From Streptomyces regalis (GTDB lineage: Bacteria > Actinomycetota > Actinomycetes > Streptomycetales > Streptomycetaceae), in assembly GCF_001509475.1 (NCBI RefSeq), contig NZ_LLZG01000406.1:1-40789 (forward strand): a DNA stretch of 40,789 nt. Reading direction: 5' to 3'. Positions 1 through 8,139 of this stretch are shown here, piece by piece (position 1 is the stretch's first letter; every line of letters starts with the position of its first letter). A program made the position numbers and the translations under genes. The notes under the pieces were generated by a model, which ran no database searches, was not told the origin of the DNA, and saw only the letters and a list, made by a program, of their open reading frames with translations.

Positions 1-2
1 TC

Positions 3-938
3 CTCGACGGCCTCCCACCCCGCCAGGCCGCCCAGGCCGTCGACCGGCTGATCGCCAACTACCGCGGGGCAACCCCCACCCACACCCCGATCCTCCGCGA
101 CCGCGCCGACGTGGCCGCCTACGCCGCCTACCGCATGCCCGCCACCTTCGAGGCGGTCCACGCGGCGCTGGAGGCATTCGCCGCGGCCGTACCGGAATGG
201 ACCCCCACCAGCCACACCGACGTCGGCGGCGGAACCGGCGCAGCGACCTGGGCCGTCACCGCAACCTGGCCCGGCGAGCGCAGCGTCACCGTGCTGGACT
301 GGGCCGAGCCCGCCCTCGCGATCGGCCGGGAGATCGCCGCAGCCAACCCGGCACTGAAGGACGCCCACTGGCAGCGCGCCCGGATCGGCTCGGCACTCAC
401 CCTCGACCCCACCGACCTCGTCACCGTCTCCTACGTCCTCAACGAGCTCACCGCCCCCGACCGCACCACCCTCCTCGACACCGTCGCATCCGCCGCCCGG
501 ACCGTCGTGATCGTCGAACCCGGCACCCCCGACGGCTACACCCGCGTCATCGAGGCCCGCGACCGCCTGATCACCGCCGGCTTCCACATCGCCGCCCCCT
601 GCCCGCACAGCGCCGCCTGCCCCATCGCCCCCGGCACGGACTGGTGCCACTTCGCGGCCCGGGTCAGCCGTTCCTCCCTGCACCGCCAGATCAAGGGCGG
701 CTCCCTCGCCTACGAGGACGAGAAGTTCAGCTACGTCGCCGCGACCCGCCTCCCGGTCACCCCGGCCCCCGCCCGCGTCGTCCGCAAACCGCAGATCCGC
801 AAGGGCCAGGTCCTCCTCGACCTGTGCGAGACGGAACCCTCCCTGCGCCGCACCACGGTCACCAAACGCCACGGCGACCTCTACAAGGCGGCCCGCGACA
901 CGGACTGGGGCGACGCCTGGCCGCCGGAGTCCGACTAG
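3..938 (+). CDS. Rsm22-family small ribosomal subunit methyltransferase-like protein (5' partial)
   Basis: The reading frame is open from the window edge, so the N-terminus is missing; about 311 residues remain. The AYAAYRMPATF segment and the following Rossmann-type glycine-rich stretch (DVGGGTGAATWA) are typical of the SAM-dependent Rsm22 family, which acts in assembly of the small ribosomal subunit. Four cysteines (codons at 600, 618, 645 and 825, i.e. C-x5-C-x8-C-x59-C, including PCPHSAAC and DWCHF) are arranged like the four cysteines reported to bind an iron-sulfur cluster in the mitochondrial homologue METTL17. A role in ribosome assembly is inferred from the family, not from neighbours. 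The stop overlaps by four bases the stop of the convergent small gene. Confidence 0.85.
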   Translation, partial: LDGLPPRQAAQAVDRLIANYRGATPTHTPILRDRADVAAYAAYRMPATFEAVHAALEAFAAAVPEWTPTSHTDVGGGTGAATWAVTATWPGERSVTVLDWAEPALAIGREIAAANPALKDAHWQRARIGSALTLDPTDLVTVSYVLNELTAPDRTTLLDTVASAARTVVIVEPGTPDGYTRVIEARDRLITAGFHIAAPCPHSAACPIAPGTDWCHFAARVSRSSLHRQIKGGSLAYEDEKFSYVAATRLPVTPAPARVVRKPQIRKGQVLLDLCETEPSLRRTTVTKRHGDLYKAARDTDWGDAWPPESD

Positions 939-1165
939 GACGCCTCCTCGTCCTTCACCCCTTCTTCCTCCTTCACGCCTTCTTCTTCCTCGGCCTCCTC
1001 GGCCTGCTTCTCCTGGAACTTGCGCAACAGTTCCCGTTTCTGTGCCGTGGGGTCCGTCCCGCCGCCGATCCGGCCACCTCGACCGCCGCCGCGCAGCGCC
1101 TTGCGGTCGAGGTTCCGCCGCGTCCCGCCGACTCCCAGCATGTTTCCGCTTCCACTTCGGGCCAT
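935..1165 (-). CDS. Small conserved hypothetical protein (DUF6243-like)
   Basis: A 76-residue protein with a glycine/arginine-rich N-terminal half (NMLGVGGTRRNL, GGGRGGRIGGG) and a very acidic, probably helical C-terminus made of E/K-rich repeats (EEEEGVKEEEGVKDEE). The ATG at 1165 is chosen over the in-frame ATG at 1183 because AAAGGAG stands seven bases before it. It resembles small Streptomyces proteins catalogued as DUF6243, a recollection that needs a profile search. No function can be assigned. The charge pattern suggests nucleic-acid or ribosome contact at one end, which is speculation. It converges with the Rsm22-like gene and is divergent from the TetR gene, sharing the intergenic region that holds two palindromes. 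Confidence 0.6.
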   Translation of the reverse strand: MARSGSGNMLGVGGTRRNLDRKALRGGGRGGRIGGGTDPTAQKRELLRKFQEKQAEEAEEEEGVKEEEGVKDEEAS

Positions 1166-1202
1166 GGTCAAGCTCCTTTCCATGCCGGCTCCAGCTATGC
1201 AA

Positions 1203-1219
1203 CGAGACGTATCGTCTCG
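1203..1219. promoter_or_regulatory. TetR operator candidate 1
   Basis: A perfect inverted repeat, CGAGACG-TAT-CGTCTCG, lies in the divergent intergenic region 65 bases before the TetR start. Symmetry and position fit an operator for the adjacent regulator. A second copy lies 43 bases downstream. Confidence 0.6.
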
Positions 1220-1245
1220 CTCTAGCCAACTCCCTCAGGATCCGG

Positions 1246-1262
1246 CGAGACGCTCCGTCTTG
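1246..1262. promoter_or_regulatory. TetR operator candidate 2
   Basis: CGAGACG-CTC-CGTCTTG repeats the upstream palindrome with one arm mismatch and the same three-base spacer. It covers the -35 region of a probable leaderless promoter whose -10 (TAAATT, 1272-1277) ends six bases before the TetR ATG. Binding here would repress the regulator gene itself. Confidence 0.6.
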
Positions 1263-1283
1263 TCAACCTGGTAAATTCGACCC

Positions 1284-1928
1284 ATGGCAGCCCAGAAGTC
1301 CGCCCAGTCCGCCCCCTCCGTCCAGTCCGCGCCCGACTCCACCCGCCGCAGCGAGCGGTCCCGTCGTGCCATCTACGACGCCGCCCTCGCCCTCGTCGCG
1401 GAGGTCGGCTACCCCAGGACCACCATCGAGGGCATCGCCGCCCGCGCCGGAGTCGGCAAGCAGACGATCTACCGGTGGTGGCCGTCGAAGGCGGACGTGC
1501 TGATGGAGGCGTTCCTCGACCTCGCGGAACAGGCCGCGCAGGAAGCCGGGCAGGAGCCGTACGTCATCCCGGACACCGGAGACCTCGAGGCGGATCTGAA
1601 GGCCGTGCTGCGTCTCACCGTCGACCAGCTGAAGGATCCCCGCTTCGCCGCCCCGTCCCGCGCCCTCGCCGCCGAGGGGCTGGTCAACGAGCAGCTCGGC
1701 CGGGAGTACGTGGCCAAGCTCCTCGAACCCTCGCTCCAGCTGTACGTCGACCGGCTGCGCTCCGCACAGGAGGCCGGCCAGGTGCGCCCCGACCTCGACC
1801 CGCGCATCGCCCTCGAACTCTTCGTCTCGCCGCTGGCCCAGCGCTGGCTCCAGCACACGGGCCCGATCTCGTACGAGTACACCGACACCCTCGTCGACTA
1901 CGCCCTGCACGGCCTCGCCCCGCGCTGA
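1284..1928 (+). CDS. TetR/AcrR-family transcriptional regulator
   Basis: This 214-residue protein has an N-terminal TetR DNA-binding domain after a serine/proline-rich leader. Helix 1 contains RRAIYDAALALVAEVGY, and the helix-turn-helix is TTIEGIAARAGVGKQTIYRW followed by WPSKADVL (roughly residues 25-75). The remainder is an all-helical ligand-binding domain of the kind often classed as TetR_C_11. There is no Shine-Dalgarno sequence, and TAAATT is placed six bases before the ATG, so translation is probably leaderless. Two copies of a 17-base palindrome upstream suggest autorepression and possibly control of the divergent small gene. The ligand and other targets are unknown, and no transporter is adjacent. 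Confidence 0.9.
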   Translation: MAAQKSAQSAPSVQSAPDSTRRSERSRRAIYDAALALVAEVGYPRTTIEGIAARAGVGKQTIYRWWPSKADVLMEAFLDLAEQAAQEAGQEPYVIPDTGDLEADLKAVLRLTVDQLKDPRFAAPSRALAAEGLVNEQLGREYVAKLLEPSLQLYVDRLRSAQEAGQVRPDLDPRIALELFVSPLAQRWLQHTGPISYEYTDTLVDYALHGLAPR

Positions 1929-2130
1929 CCTCCCCGGAGGGGGTGGAAAACCGGGGTGGAAATCGGAAATCCGGGGGTGTAAATCCCGTCAAAGCGCCCC
2001 ATGACCCTTGATCCCGGTGCCGTGTACGCCTCGCCCCACCTACCCCGGTTGTCCGCTACGGCCCCCCGGAGCGCAGGATGGTGGGACCATAGGGCATGCT
2101 GTTCCGCACGACAGCGAGGCGAGGGGATAG

Positions 2131-2865
2131 ATGAGCGCGGAGTTGGGCGGCCGGACCGGTCTGCAGGGCAAGATCTCCCAGTGGCTGCGCGGACGCCGCC
2201 CGAAGGAGGAGGCCGCCGGCGACGGTGGCCGGGAGGCCCTGCTGCTCGCCGCCGCGGCGACGGGACTGCCCCTCGCGCCCGCCGCGCACCCGGCCGGCTA
2301 CCGCTGTTCCTGTGACCGCGTCGGATGTCCCACACCCGCCCGGCACCCCGTGTCCTTCGCCTGGCAGACGCAGTCCACCACCGACCGCGCCCAGATCGAG
2401 CGCTGGGCCCGCCACCAGCCCGAGGCCAACTTCATCACCGCGACCGGCATGGTGAACGACGTCCTCGACGTGCCGGTCGAGGCCGGGCGAGAGGCGCTGG
2501 AGCGGCTGCTCGCCGCCGGCATCGAGGTCGGCCCGGTCGCCGAGAGCGACGACGGCCGCCTGCTGTTCTTCACCCTCACCCGCGGCACCCCCGAGGACGA
2601 GGACGAGTGGTGGCCCTGCGAGCTGGACTGCCACCCCGAGACCATGGACGAACACCCCGGACTGCGCTGGCACTGCCGAGGGTCCTACGTCCTCGTACCG
2701 CCCGCGAGGCTGCCCGGCGACGGCCAGAGCGTGCACTGGGTGCGCGGGCTCGAACACCCGTTGCCCGACCCGCTGACCCTGCTGGAAACCCTCACCGACG
2801 CCTGCGCCCGCTACGTCGGCGAGGAGCCCGACCACGTCTCCGCGGCCTGGCCCCTGCGCCACTGA
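2131..2865 (+). CDS. Stand-alone bifunctional DNA primase/polymerase (prim-pol) N-terminal domain protein
   Basis: The 244-residue protein has a cysteine-rich motif CSCDRVGCPTPARHPVSFAW (about residues 67-86) that matches the C-x-C...C..P.KHP signature at the start of prim-pol domains of plasmid and phage primases. A W-ARHQPEANF segment follows, as in that family. In Streptomyces such proteins are commonly stand-alone and chromosomal. The catalytic acidic triad of active prim-pols is not obvious to me, and the DVLDVPVEAG stretch stands where the first catalytic motif would be, so enzymatic activity is uncertain. GAGGGG shortly before the ATG supports the start. The 200 bases upstream hold no gene. 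There is no helicase or plasmid gene nearby, so this is not a replication module. Confidence 0.75.
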   Translation: MSAELGGRTGLQGKISQWLRGRRPKEEAAGDGGREALLLAAAATGLPLAPAAHPAGYRCSCDRVGCPTPARHPVSFAWQTQSTTDRAQIERWARHQPEANFITATGMVNDVLDVPVEAGREALERLLAAGIEVGPVAESDDGRLLFFTLTRGTPEDEDEWWPCELDCHPETMDEHPGLRWHCRGSYVLVPPARLPGDGQSVHWVRGLEHPLPDPLTLLETLTDACARYVGEEPDHVSAAWPLRH

Positions 2866-2884
2866 GGCGTCGCAGCCGGCGGCG

Positions 2885-3877
2885 CTACTCGCCCTTCGCC
2901 GACGTCAGGCCCTGGGTCCGGCCGATGACCTGCACCTTCCCCGAGCCCTTCGGGTCCAGGGCCACCTCGTTGGAGACGATCTCCATCGTCAGCGACTGCT
3001 TTATCTCGCCCTTCGTCAGCGCCTCCACGGCCTTGCCCGGCGAGGGGACGTCGGTGCCCGCGTAGGCCGTCCGCTTCTCGTAGTAGCGCGTGGTGAAGAA
3101 CACCAGCGCGTCGCCGTCCGTGGTGCGCAGCGCCAGCGGCGCGTAGTCGCCGCTCGTGAGCGGCTCGTCGATGAACTGGCTGACCAGGCCCGGCCGCTTG
3201 GCGTCCTTCTCCCGGTCGGCACGCCACTCGCTGGTGTGGCGGCCGGGCGCGAAGACGCCCTTGCCGTCCTTGAGGTAGGCGGCGTACGTCTTGCTCAAGT
3301 CGCCTGGCGGCACGGCGAGTTCGGTCGAGTTCGCGGGGACTGCCTCGGCCCAGCCGGCCTTGTCGGTCTTGAACTTCGGCAGGTCGCCGGGGGCCACCAG
3401 CGTCAGATACGCGGCCTCCCACGGCTCGTTCAGGCCGCCCCGAGTGAACACGAAGAGCCAGCGCGCGCTGCCGAACTTGTTGCCGGCCGCGTCGGCCACG
3501 AACCAGCGTGGCCAGCCTGCCTTCTTCGGGATCGTGTACGTGACGTCCGACAGCTCCAGCGGGGTGTGCGCCGCGTTGCCGCCGGGGTTGAGCGCCTTGC
3601 CCGCCTTCAACCGGGCACTGTCGATGTCGCCCAGGGCGCCGGTGACGTAGTCGGCGTCGAGGGAACTGTCGTACGCCTTGTCCGCCTTGTTGTACGCGGT
3701 CGTGAACTGCTGGAGTGCCTTGGCGGCCTCCGCCTTGGTTGCCGAGGGGAGAACCTCCTTCTCCCCGTGGACGACCACGCATCCGCTCGCCGTCAACGAC
3801 AAAGCGGTCACACAGGCCGCCATCAGTGCGTTCCGGTCAAGCCTGCGGAGCCTTCGAGGGCCGCGATCCCTGCTCAT
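2885..3877 (-). CDS. Putative lipoprotein, trailing gene of the efeOBU operon
   Basis: The 330-residue protein has an arginine-rich n-region, a hydrophobic stretch (NALMAACVTALSLTASGC) and a lipobox ending at about Cys33, so it should be anchored to the outer face of the membrane. The mature part is acidic and lysine-rich with no domain I can name. A GEKEVLPSATKAEAAKALQQF helix opens it. The start lies 41 bases inside the 3' end of efeU, with AAGG six bases upstream, indicating translational coupling to the efe operon. Context suggests a role at the cell surface in iron handling, but the sequence alone does not show it. It could also be an unrelated conserved actinobacterial lipoprotein that merely shares the transcript. 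Confidence 0.8.
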   Translation of the reverse strand: MSRDRGPRRLRRLDRNALMAACVTALSLTASGCVVVHGEKEVLPSATKAEAAKALQQFTTAYNKADKAYDSSLDADYVTGALGDIDSARLKAGKALNPGGNAAHTPLELSDVTYTIPKKAGWPRWFVADAAGNKFGSARWLFVFTRGGLNEPWEAAYLTLVAPGDLPKFKTDKAGWAEAVPANSTELAVPPGDLSKTYAAYLKDGKGVFAPGRHTSEWRADREKDAKRPGLVSQFIDEPLTSGDYAPLALRTTDGDALVFFTTRYYEKRTAYAGTDVPSPGKAVEALTKGEIKQSLTMEIVSNEVALDPKGSGKVQVIGRTQGLTSAKGE

Positions 3878-4709
3878 CAGGTGCCTTCACCTTCCCCTTC
3901 CCGGAGGCGAACCCTACCGGGGCCAGGAACAGCGCGAGCGTCGGGATCAGGTACAGCAGCCACACTGTGACCTGGAGGACGGTCGGGTCCGGCTGGAAGT
4001 TGAAGATGCCCTTCAGCAGGGTGCCGTACCAACTCGACGGATCGACGGTGTCGCTGACGTCGAAGGCCAGGTTCTTCAGGCCCGGCAGCCAGCGGGCCTC
4101 CTGCAGGTCGTGGAAGCCGTACGCCAGTACACCCGCCGCCACGACGACCAGCATGCCGCCGGTCCAGGTGAAGAACTTGGCGAGGTTGATGCGCAGGGCG
4201 CCGCGGTAGAACAGCCAGCCCAGCACGACCGCCGTGGCGATGCCGAGGGCGACGCCGATCAGCGGGCGCGGTGAGCCGTCACCGGCCGCACGTACCGACG
4301 CCCACACGAACAGGGCCGTCTCCAGGCCCTCCCGGCCGACGGCCAGGAACGCGGTCGCGACCAGTGCGCCCGTGCCCATCTGCAGGGCCGCGTCCAGCTT
4401 GCCGTGCAGTTCGGCCTTCAGGTGCCGGGCGGTGCGCCGCATCCAGAACACCATCCACGTCACCAGGCCCACCGCAAGGAGCGACAGGGAGCCGCCGAGC
4501 GCCTCCCGTGCCTCGAACGTCAGCTCCTGGGAGCCGAATTCGAGCGCGCAGCCGAAGCCGAGCGCGAGGGCGACGGCGACGGCGATGCCGATCCAGATGG
4601 GCTTCAGCGCGTCCCGGCGGTCCGTCTTGACCAGGTAGGCGATGAGGATGCAGACGACGAGGCCGGCCTCAAGACCTTCGCGCAGGCCGATCAGGTAGTT
4701 GGAGAACAC
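3837..4709 (-). CDS. efeU: EfeU ferrous iron permease (FTR1/OFeT family)
   Basis: This 290-residue polytopic membrane protein has two copies of the RExxE iron-binding motif, REGLE at residues 10-14 and REGLE at 126-130, each in a predicted transmembrane helix. This arrangement is diagnostic of the FTR1-type iron permease EfeU. About seven hydrophobic segments are visible. It imports iron delivered by the EfeO/EfeB proteins encoded just upstream. The gene starts with GTG six bases after the efeB stop, with AAGGAGG a little upstream inside the efeB end. Its 3' end overlaps the downstream lipoprotein gene by 41 bases. Iron-dependent control probably comes from the box before efeO. Confidence 0.95.
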   Translation of the reverse strand: MFSNYLIGLREGLEAGLVVCILIAYLVKTDRRDALKPIWIGIAVAVALALGFGCALEFGSQELTFEAREALGGSLSLLAVGLVTWMVFWMRRTARHLKAELHGKLDAALQMGTGALVATAFLAVGREGLETALFVWASVRAAGDGSPRPLIGVALGIATAVVLGWLFYRGALRINLAKFFTWTGGMLVVVAAGVLAYGFHDLQEARWLPGLKNLAFDVSDTVDPSSWYGTLLKGIFNFQPDPTVLQVTVWLLYLIPTLALFLAPVGFASGKGKVKAPDEQGSRPSKAPQA

Positions 4710-4715
4710 GGGTCC

Positions 4716-5969
4716 TCACGCCTCCTTGGAGAACAGCGTGCTGCCCCACCAGTCGTCCTTGTCGCGGACGCCGGGCGGGACCGCGAAGAGCGCCGAACCC
4801 ACGTGCTGGATGTACTCGTTGAGCGAGTCGATGGCCAGGTTGCGCTGGATCCGGACGAACCCGGTGCGCGGGTCCTTCTGGTAGGCGAGGAAGAACAGGC
4901 CCGCGTCCAGCCGGCCCAGGCCGTCGGTGCCGTCGGTGAAGGAGTAGCCGCGGCGCAGGATCGTCGCCCCGTCGTTGGAAGCGGGGTGCGCGAGCCGGAC
5001 GTGCGCGTCGGGCAGCATCGCCTTCAGGAACGGCTCGTCGCGCTCCTTGGCCTTGCCGACCGGGGCGCCCTCGCCCTTGTCGCGGCCGATGATGTCCTCC
5101 TGCTCCTGCAGGGAGGTGCGGTCCCAGGTCTCGATGTGCATGCGGATACGGCGGGCGACGAGGTAGGAGCCGCCGGCCATCCACTCGGGGCCCTCCTTCC
5201 CGTCCACCCACACGAACTTCTTCAGCCGGTCCGTCTCCGTCCCGGCGATGTTGCGGGTGCCGTCCTTGAAGCCCATGAGGTTGCGCGGAGTCTGCTCGTC
5301 GGGGGTCGTGGACGAGGTCTTCCCGAAGCCGAGCTGGGACCACTTGATGACGACCTTGCCGAAGCCGATCCGGGCCAGGTTGCGGATCGCGTGCACGGCG
5401 ACCTGCGGGTCGTCCGCGCAGGCCTGGATGCACAGGTCGCCGCCGCTGCGGTTCTTGTCGAGGTTGTCGCCCGCGAACTTCGGCAGCTCGACGAGGGCTT
5501 CGGGGCGGGCGTCCGCGATGCCGAACGCCTCGCCGTACTTCTCGAACAGGGACGGTCCGAAGCCGATCGTCAGCGTCAGCCGCGACGGCTTCAGGCCCAG
5601 CGCCTCACCGGTGTCGTCCGGCGGCGCCTCGGCCAGGCCGCCGAACGCGCCCTCGCCGACCGCCTGTCCGGCGGTCATCCGGCGCGCGGCCGCCGTCCAG
5701 TCCTTCAGCATCTGGATGAACTCGGCGCGGTCGTCGGTCTTCACGTCGAAGGCGGCGAAGTGCAGCCGGTCCTGCACGGGCGTGGCGATACCGGCCTGGT
5801 GGTCACCGTGAAAGGCGATGGCGGCTCCCGTCGCGGCGCCGGCCGGGGCGGAGTCGCCGTCACGGGTCATCGCCACGGCACTGCCGGCCGCGACGGCACC
5901 GAGCGCGAGCCCGGCACCGCCCCAGCCGATCAGCGCACGCCGGGACGGGGACTGCGAGGTGTCGGTCAT
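4716..5969 (-). CDS. efeB: EfeB deferrochelatase / DyP-type heme peroxidase, Tat-exported
   Basis: The 417-residue protein begins with a twin-arginine signal (SRRALIGWGGAGLALG, residues 9-24), so it is exported folded with its heme. The DyP signature GFKDGTRN is at 233-240, giving the catalytic Asp236. DAHVRLAHP at 321-329 carries the likely proximal heme histidine, and an arginine pair near 339-340 may supply the distal Arg. EfeB oxidises ferrous iron for transfer to EfeU and has been reported, with debate, to release iron from heme while leaving the porphyrin intact. It lies nine bases after efeO and six before efeU, an obvious operon. The start has AGGGG seven bases upstream. Length is normal for the family. 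Confidence 0.95.
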   Translation of the reverse strand: MTDTSQSPSRRALIGWGGAGLALGAVAAGSAVAMTRDGDSAPAGAATGAAIAFHGDHQAGIATPVQDRLHFAAFDVKTDDRAEFIQMLKDWTAAARRMTAGQAVGEGAFGGLAEAPPDDTGEALGLKPSRLTLTIGFGPSLFEKYGEAFGIADARPEALVELPKFAGDNLDKNRSGGDLCIQACADDPQVAVHAIRNLARIGFGKVVIKWSQLGFGKTSSTTPDEQTPRNLMGFKDGTRNIAGTETDRLKKFVWVDGKEGPEWMAGGSYLVARRIRMHIETWDRTSLQEQEDIIGRDKGEGAPVGKAKERDEPFLKAMLPDAHVRLAHPASNDGATILRRGYSFTDGTDGLGRLDAGLFFLAYQKDPRTGFVRIQRNLAIDSLNEYIQHVGSALFAVPPGVRDKDDWWGSTLFSKEA

Positions 5970-5978
5970 GGGGCGCCC

Positions 5979-7136
5979 CTACTTCGTGACGACGGCGGCG
6001 GCGAGCTTGGACAGCGGCTCCGCGAGGGCGTTGACGCCGTCCGACAGCTCCTTGCGGTCGCCCTCGCCGACCTTGTCGTACGAGATGAAGTCGTACTGGT
6101 CCGTCTTCGCCCCGTCCGCCCGGTACTTGTCGAGCAGCGTGTCCAACGCGGCGAACTGCTTGTCGAGCTCGGTGACCAGCGCCGGCTCGTTCTCCTTGGC
6201 GACCGGCTTGAGCAGGTCGTAGGCCTTCTGCGCGCCCTCGACGTTGGCCTTGAAGTCGACCAGGTCGGTGTGCGAGTAGCGCTCCTCCTCGCCGGTGACC
6301 TTGCCGGTGGCGACCTCGTCGAGGAGCTCCTTGGCACCGTTGGCCATGGAGGTCGGGGTGATCTCGGCCTTGCCGACCCGGTTCTGCCACTCCTTCAGGT
6401 CGGTGATCAGCTGGTCGGCGAGGGCCTTCTCCTCGGCGCCGATCTTCTTGTCCTGCCAGAGGGCCTTCTCCAGCCGGTGCCAGCCGGTCCACTTCTGGTC
6501 GCCCTTCAGACCGTCCTCGCGCAGGTCGACCTTCGGGTCGATGTCGTCGCCGAAGGACTCGGCGACCGGCTCGGTGCGCTCCCAGCCGATGCGGGAGGGG
6601 GCGTAGGCCTTCTTCGCGGCCTCCAGGTCACCGTCCTTGACCGCCTTGGTGAAGGTCTCGGCAGGCGGCAGCGTCTCGTCGGCCTGCTCCTGCACGTACT
6701 CGCGGTAGGCGGCGACGGCCTTGTCGAGGCGCGGGTCGCGCTTGGCGACCGTGCCCTTGCCGGTGGCCTTGACGGTCTGCCGGATGCCGTCGCCCTTCAT
6801 GCCGGGCTTGCATGCGATGGTGTAGTCGCCCGCCTTCACCTCGGCGGTGACGGTCTGCTTGGTGCCGGGGCCGATGTTCTCGCGCTCGGTGACGATGCGG
6901 TCGTCCGGGAAGAGGATGTAGACCTCGGTGACCTTGGAGCCCTTGTTCTCGATGGCGAGTTCGACGTGGCCGGCCGGGAACTCCTTCTTCGACACCTCGC
7001 ACTTGTCGTCCGTCGCGGTCACGTTGACGACCCGGTCGCCACCCGCCGAGCTGCCCTTCTCGGTGCACCCCGTGACGGCAGCCAGCGCCGCCGCTGTGGC
7101 TATGGCAGTGGTGACGGAGAGTCTGACGGCTCGCAT
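5979..7136 (-). CDS. efeO: EfeO iron-binding lipoprotein (cupredoxin + M75 imelysin-like domain)
   Basis: The protein is 385 residues from the ATG at 7136, which is preceded by GGAG. A longer frame to 7214 would run through the iron box and is rejected. The N-terminal signal ends in a lipobox, VTGC with Cys24. A cupredoxin-like domain (about 35-125) precedes a helical M75 peptidase-like domain with the HxxE metal motif GWHRLEKALW near residue 220 and a second conserved patch, RYSHTDLVDF. EfeO binds iron outside the membrane and passes it to EfeU with EfeB. It is the first gene of efeO-efeB-efeU-lipoprotein. The iron box 54 bases upstream indicates repression by an iron-loaded DmdR1/IdeR-type protein. 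Confidence 0.95.
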   Translation of the reverse strand: MRAVRLSVTTAIATAAALAAVTGCTEKGSSAGGDRVVNVTATDDKCEVSKKEFPAGHVELAIENKGSKVTEVYILFPDDRIVTERENIGPGTKQTVTAEVKAGDYTIACKPGMKGDGIRQTVKATGKGTVAKRDPRLDKAVAAYREYVQEQADETLPPAETFTKAVKDGDLEAAKKAYAPSRIGWERTEPVAESFGDDIDPKVDLREDGLKGDQKWTGWHRLEKALWQDKKIGAEEKALADQLITDLKEWQNRVGKAEITPTSMANGAKELLDEVATGKVTGEEERYSHTDLVDFKANVEGAQKAYDLLKPVAKENEPALVTELDKQFAALDTLLDKYRADGAKTDQYDFISYDKVGEGDRKELSDGVNALAEPLSKLAAAVVTK

Positions 7137-7189
7137 GAAGGCTCCAGGAGGTGGCCGGAAAGTGTGCGTGACGGGCCTCACGTCAAAGC

Positions 7190-7208
7190 AAGGTGAGGCT
7201 TGCCTAAC
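7190..7208 (-). promoter_or_regulatory. DmdR1/IdeR-type iron box upstream of efeO
   Basis: Read on the minus strand the site is GTTAGGCAAGCCTCACCTT, close to the Streptomyces iron-box pattern TTAGGTTAGGCTCACCTAA. It lies 54 bases before the efeO start. It should silence efeOBU and the lipoprotein when iron is sufficient. Confidence 0.8.
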
Positions 7209-7265
7209 GCACATAAGGATCGCCTAAGTGGCCAAAAGTGCTCTCATGGAAAGGTCAAAGAGAGG

Positions 7266-8132
7266 TCAAAGGTTCCGTAGTGGGGTCACCAATAGGCCTC
7301 CCGTTCGAGGGTGCGAAAGCACTTCGACGGGCTGGTCGTACACCTCCGACAGCAACTGCTCGGAGAAGACCTCGGCGGGCGGCCCCTCCGCCGCGACCCG
7401 CCCGCCGCGCAGGACGGCGACCCGGTGGGCGTAGGCCGCCGCGAGCCCCAGGTCGTGGAGTACGACCACCACCGCGTCCCCGGCCCGCGCCCGCTCCCGG
7501 CACAACCGCAGCACCAGCTCCTGGTGCTTGAGGTCGAGGGCCGCGGTCGGTTCGTCGAGCAGCAGGAGCGGCGCCCGCTGGGCCAACACCCGCGCGAGCG
7601 CGACCCGGGCCCGCTCGCCACCGCTGAGCGCGGAGAACGGCCGCAGGGCGAAGGCGCTGACCTCGGTGGCGGCCATTGCCTCGGCCACGGCGAGGTCGTC
7701 CTCCGCGGGTGAGGTGGCGTGGGGTGCACGGCCCATGCGTACGACCTCCTCCACCGTGAAGGGGAAGGAGAGGGACGCCGACTGGGGGAGCACGGCGCGC
7801 CGGAGGGCGAGTTCGGGCGCGGACCAGTCGGTCGCCGGCCGTCCGTGAATCCGTACGACGCCTTCGGCGGCCGGGAGGTCGGCGGCCAGCGCGCTCAACA
7901 GGGTGGACTTTCCGGCGCCGTTGGGCCCGACGAGGGCGAGCACTTCGCCGGCGCGGACGGTGACGGAGACGCCGTGAAGTACGGGGCGGGCGCCGAGGCG
8001 GACGTGGAGCGACTCGGTGCCGGCGAGGATGTCGCCGGGGGAGGCGGGAGCGGGAGGGGTCGGTCGATGACGCAGAAGTCTCACGGGAGGGGGGTCCTTT
8101 GACGGAGTGTCACGTACTGACGCGGGGTGCAT
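7266..8132 (-). CDS. Heme/ferric-siderophore ABC transporter ATPase (HmuV/FecE-like)
   Basis: This 288-residue cytoplasmic ATPase has all the ABC motifs: Walker A GPNGAGKST at 69-77, Q-loop LPQSASLSFPF, signature ALSGGERARVALARV, Walker B LLLLDEPTAALD and H-loop VLHD. The FecE/HmuV-type order suits iron-chelate or heme import. The ATG at 8132 begins eight bases after the permease stop, with AGAGG just before it. The first 35 residues form a proline- and arginine-rich leader unusual for the family, so a later start is possible. No substrate-binding protein gene adjoins the pair. The substrate (heme, favoured because a heme oxygenase sits nearby, or a siderophore) cannot be read from sequence. 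Confidence 0.92.
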   Translation of the reverse strand: MHPASVRDTPSKDPPPVRLLRHRPTPPAPASPGDILAGTESLHVRLGARPVLHGVSVTVRAGEVLALVGPNGAGKSTLLSALAADLPAAEGVVRIHGRPATDWSAPELALRRAVLPQSASLSFPFTVEEVVRMGRAPHATSPAEDDLAVAEAMAATEVSAFALRPFSALSGGERARVALARVLAQRAPLLLLDEPTAALDLKHQELVLRLCRERARAGDAVVVVLHDLGLAAAYAHRVAVLRGGRVAAEGPPAEVFSEQLLSEVYDQPVEVLSHPRTGGLLVTPLRNL

Positions 8133-8139
8133 GCGACCT

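Noticed and set aside
2131..2865. Plasmid or phage replication module suggested by the prim-pol protein
   Set aside because: The domain is alone, with no helicase, integrase or att-like repeats; neighbours are ordinary chromosomal genes.
4404..7196. A 930-residue open frame opposite the efe genes
   Set aside because: It runs antisense through efeU, efeB and efeO, is rich in Val/Leu/Arg/Gly as expected of a GC-rich shadow frame, and has no start signal or family feature.
7137..7214. Longer N-terminus for EfeO starting at 7214
   Set aside because: It would place the iron box inside coding sequence and put 26 residues before a normal lipoprotein signal peptide.
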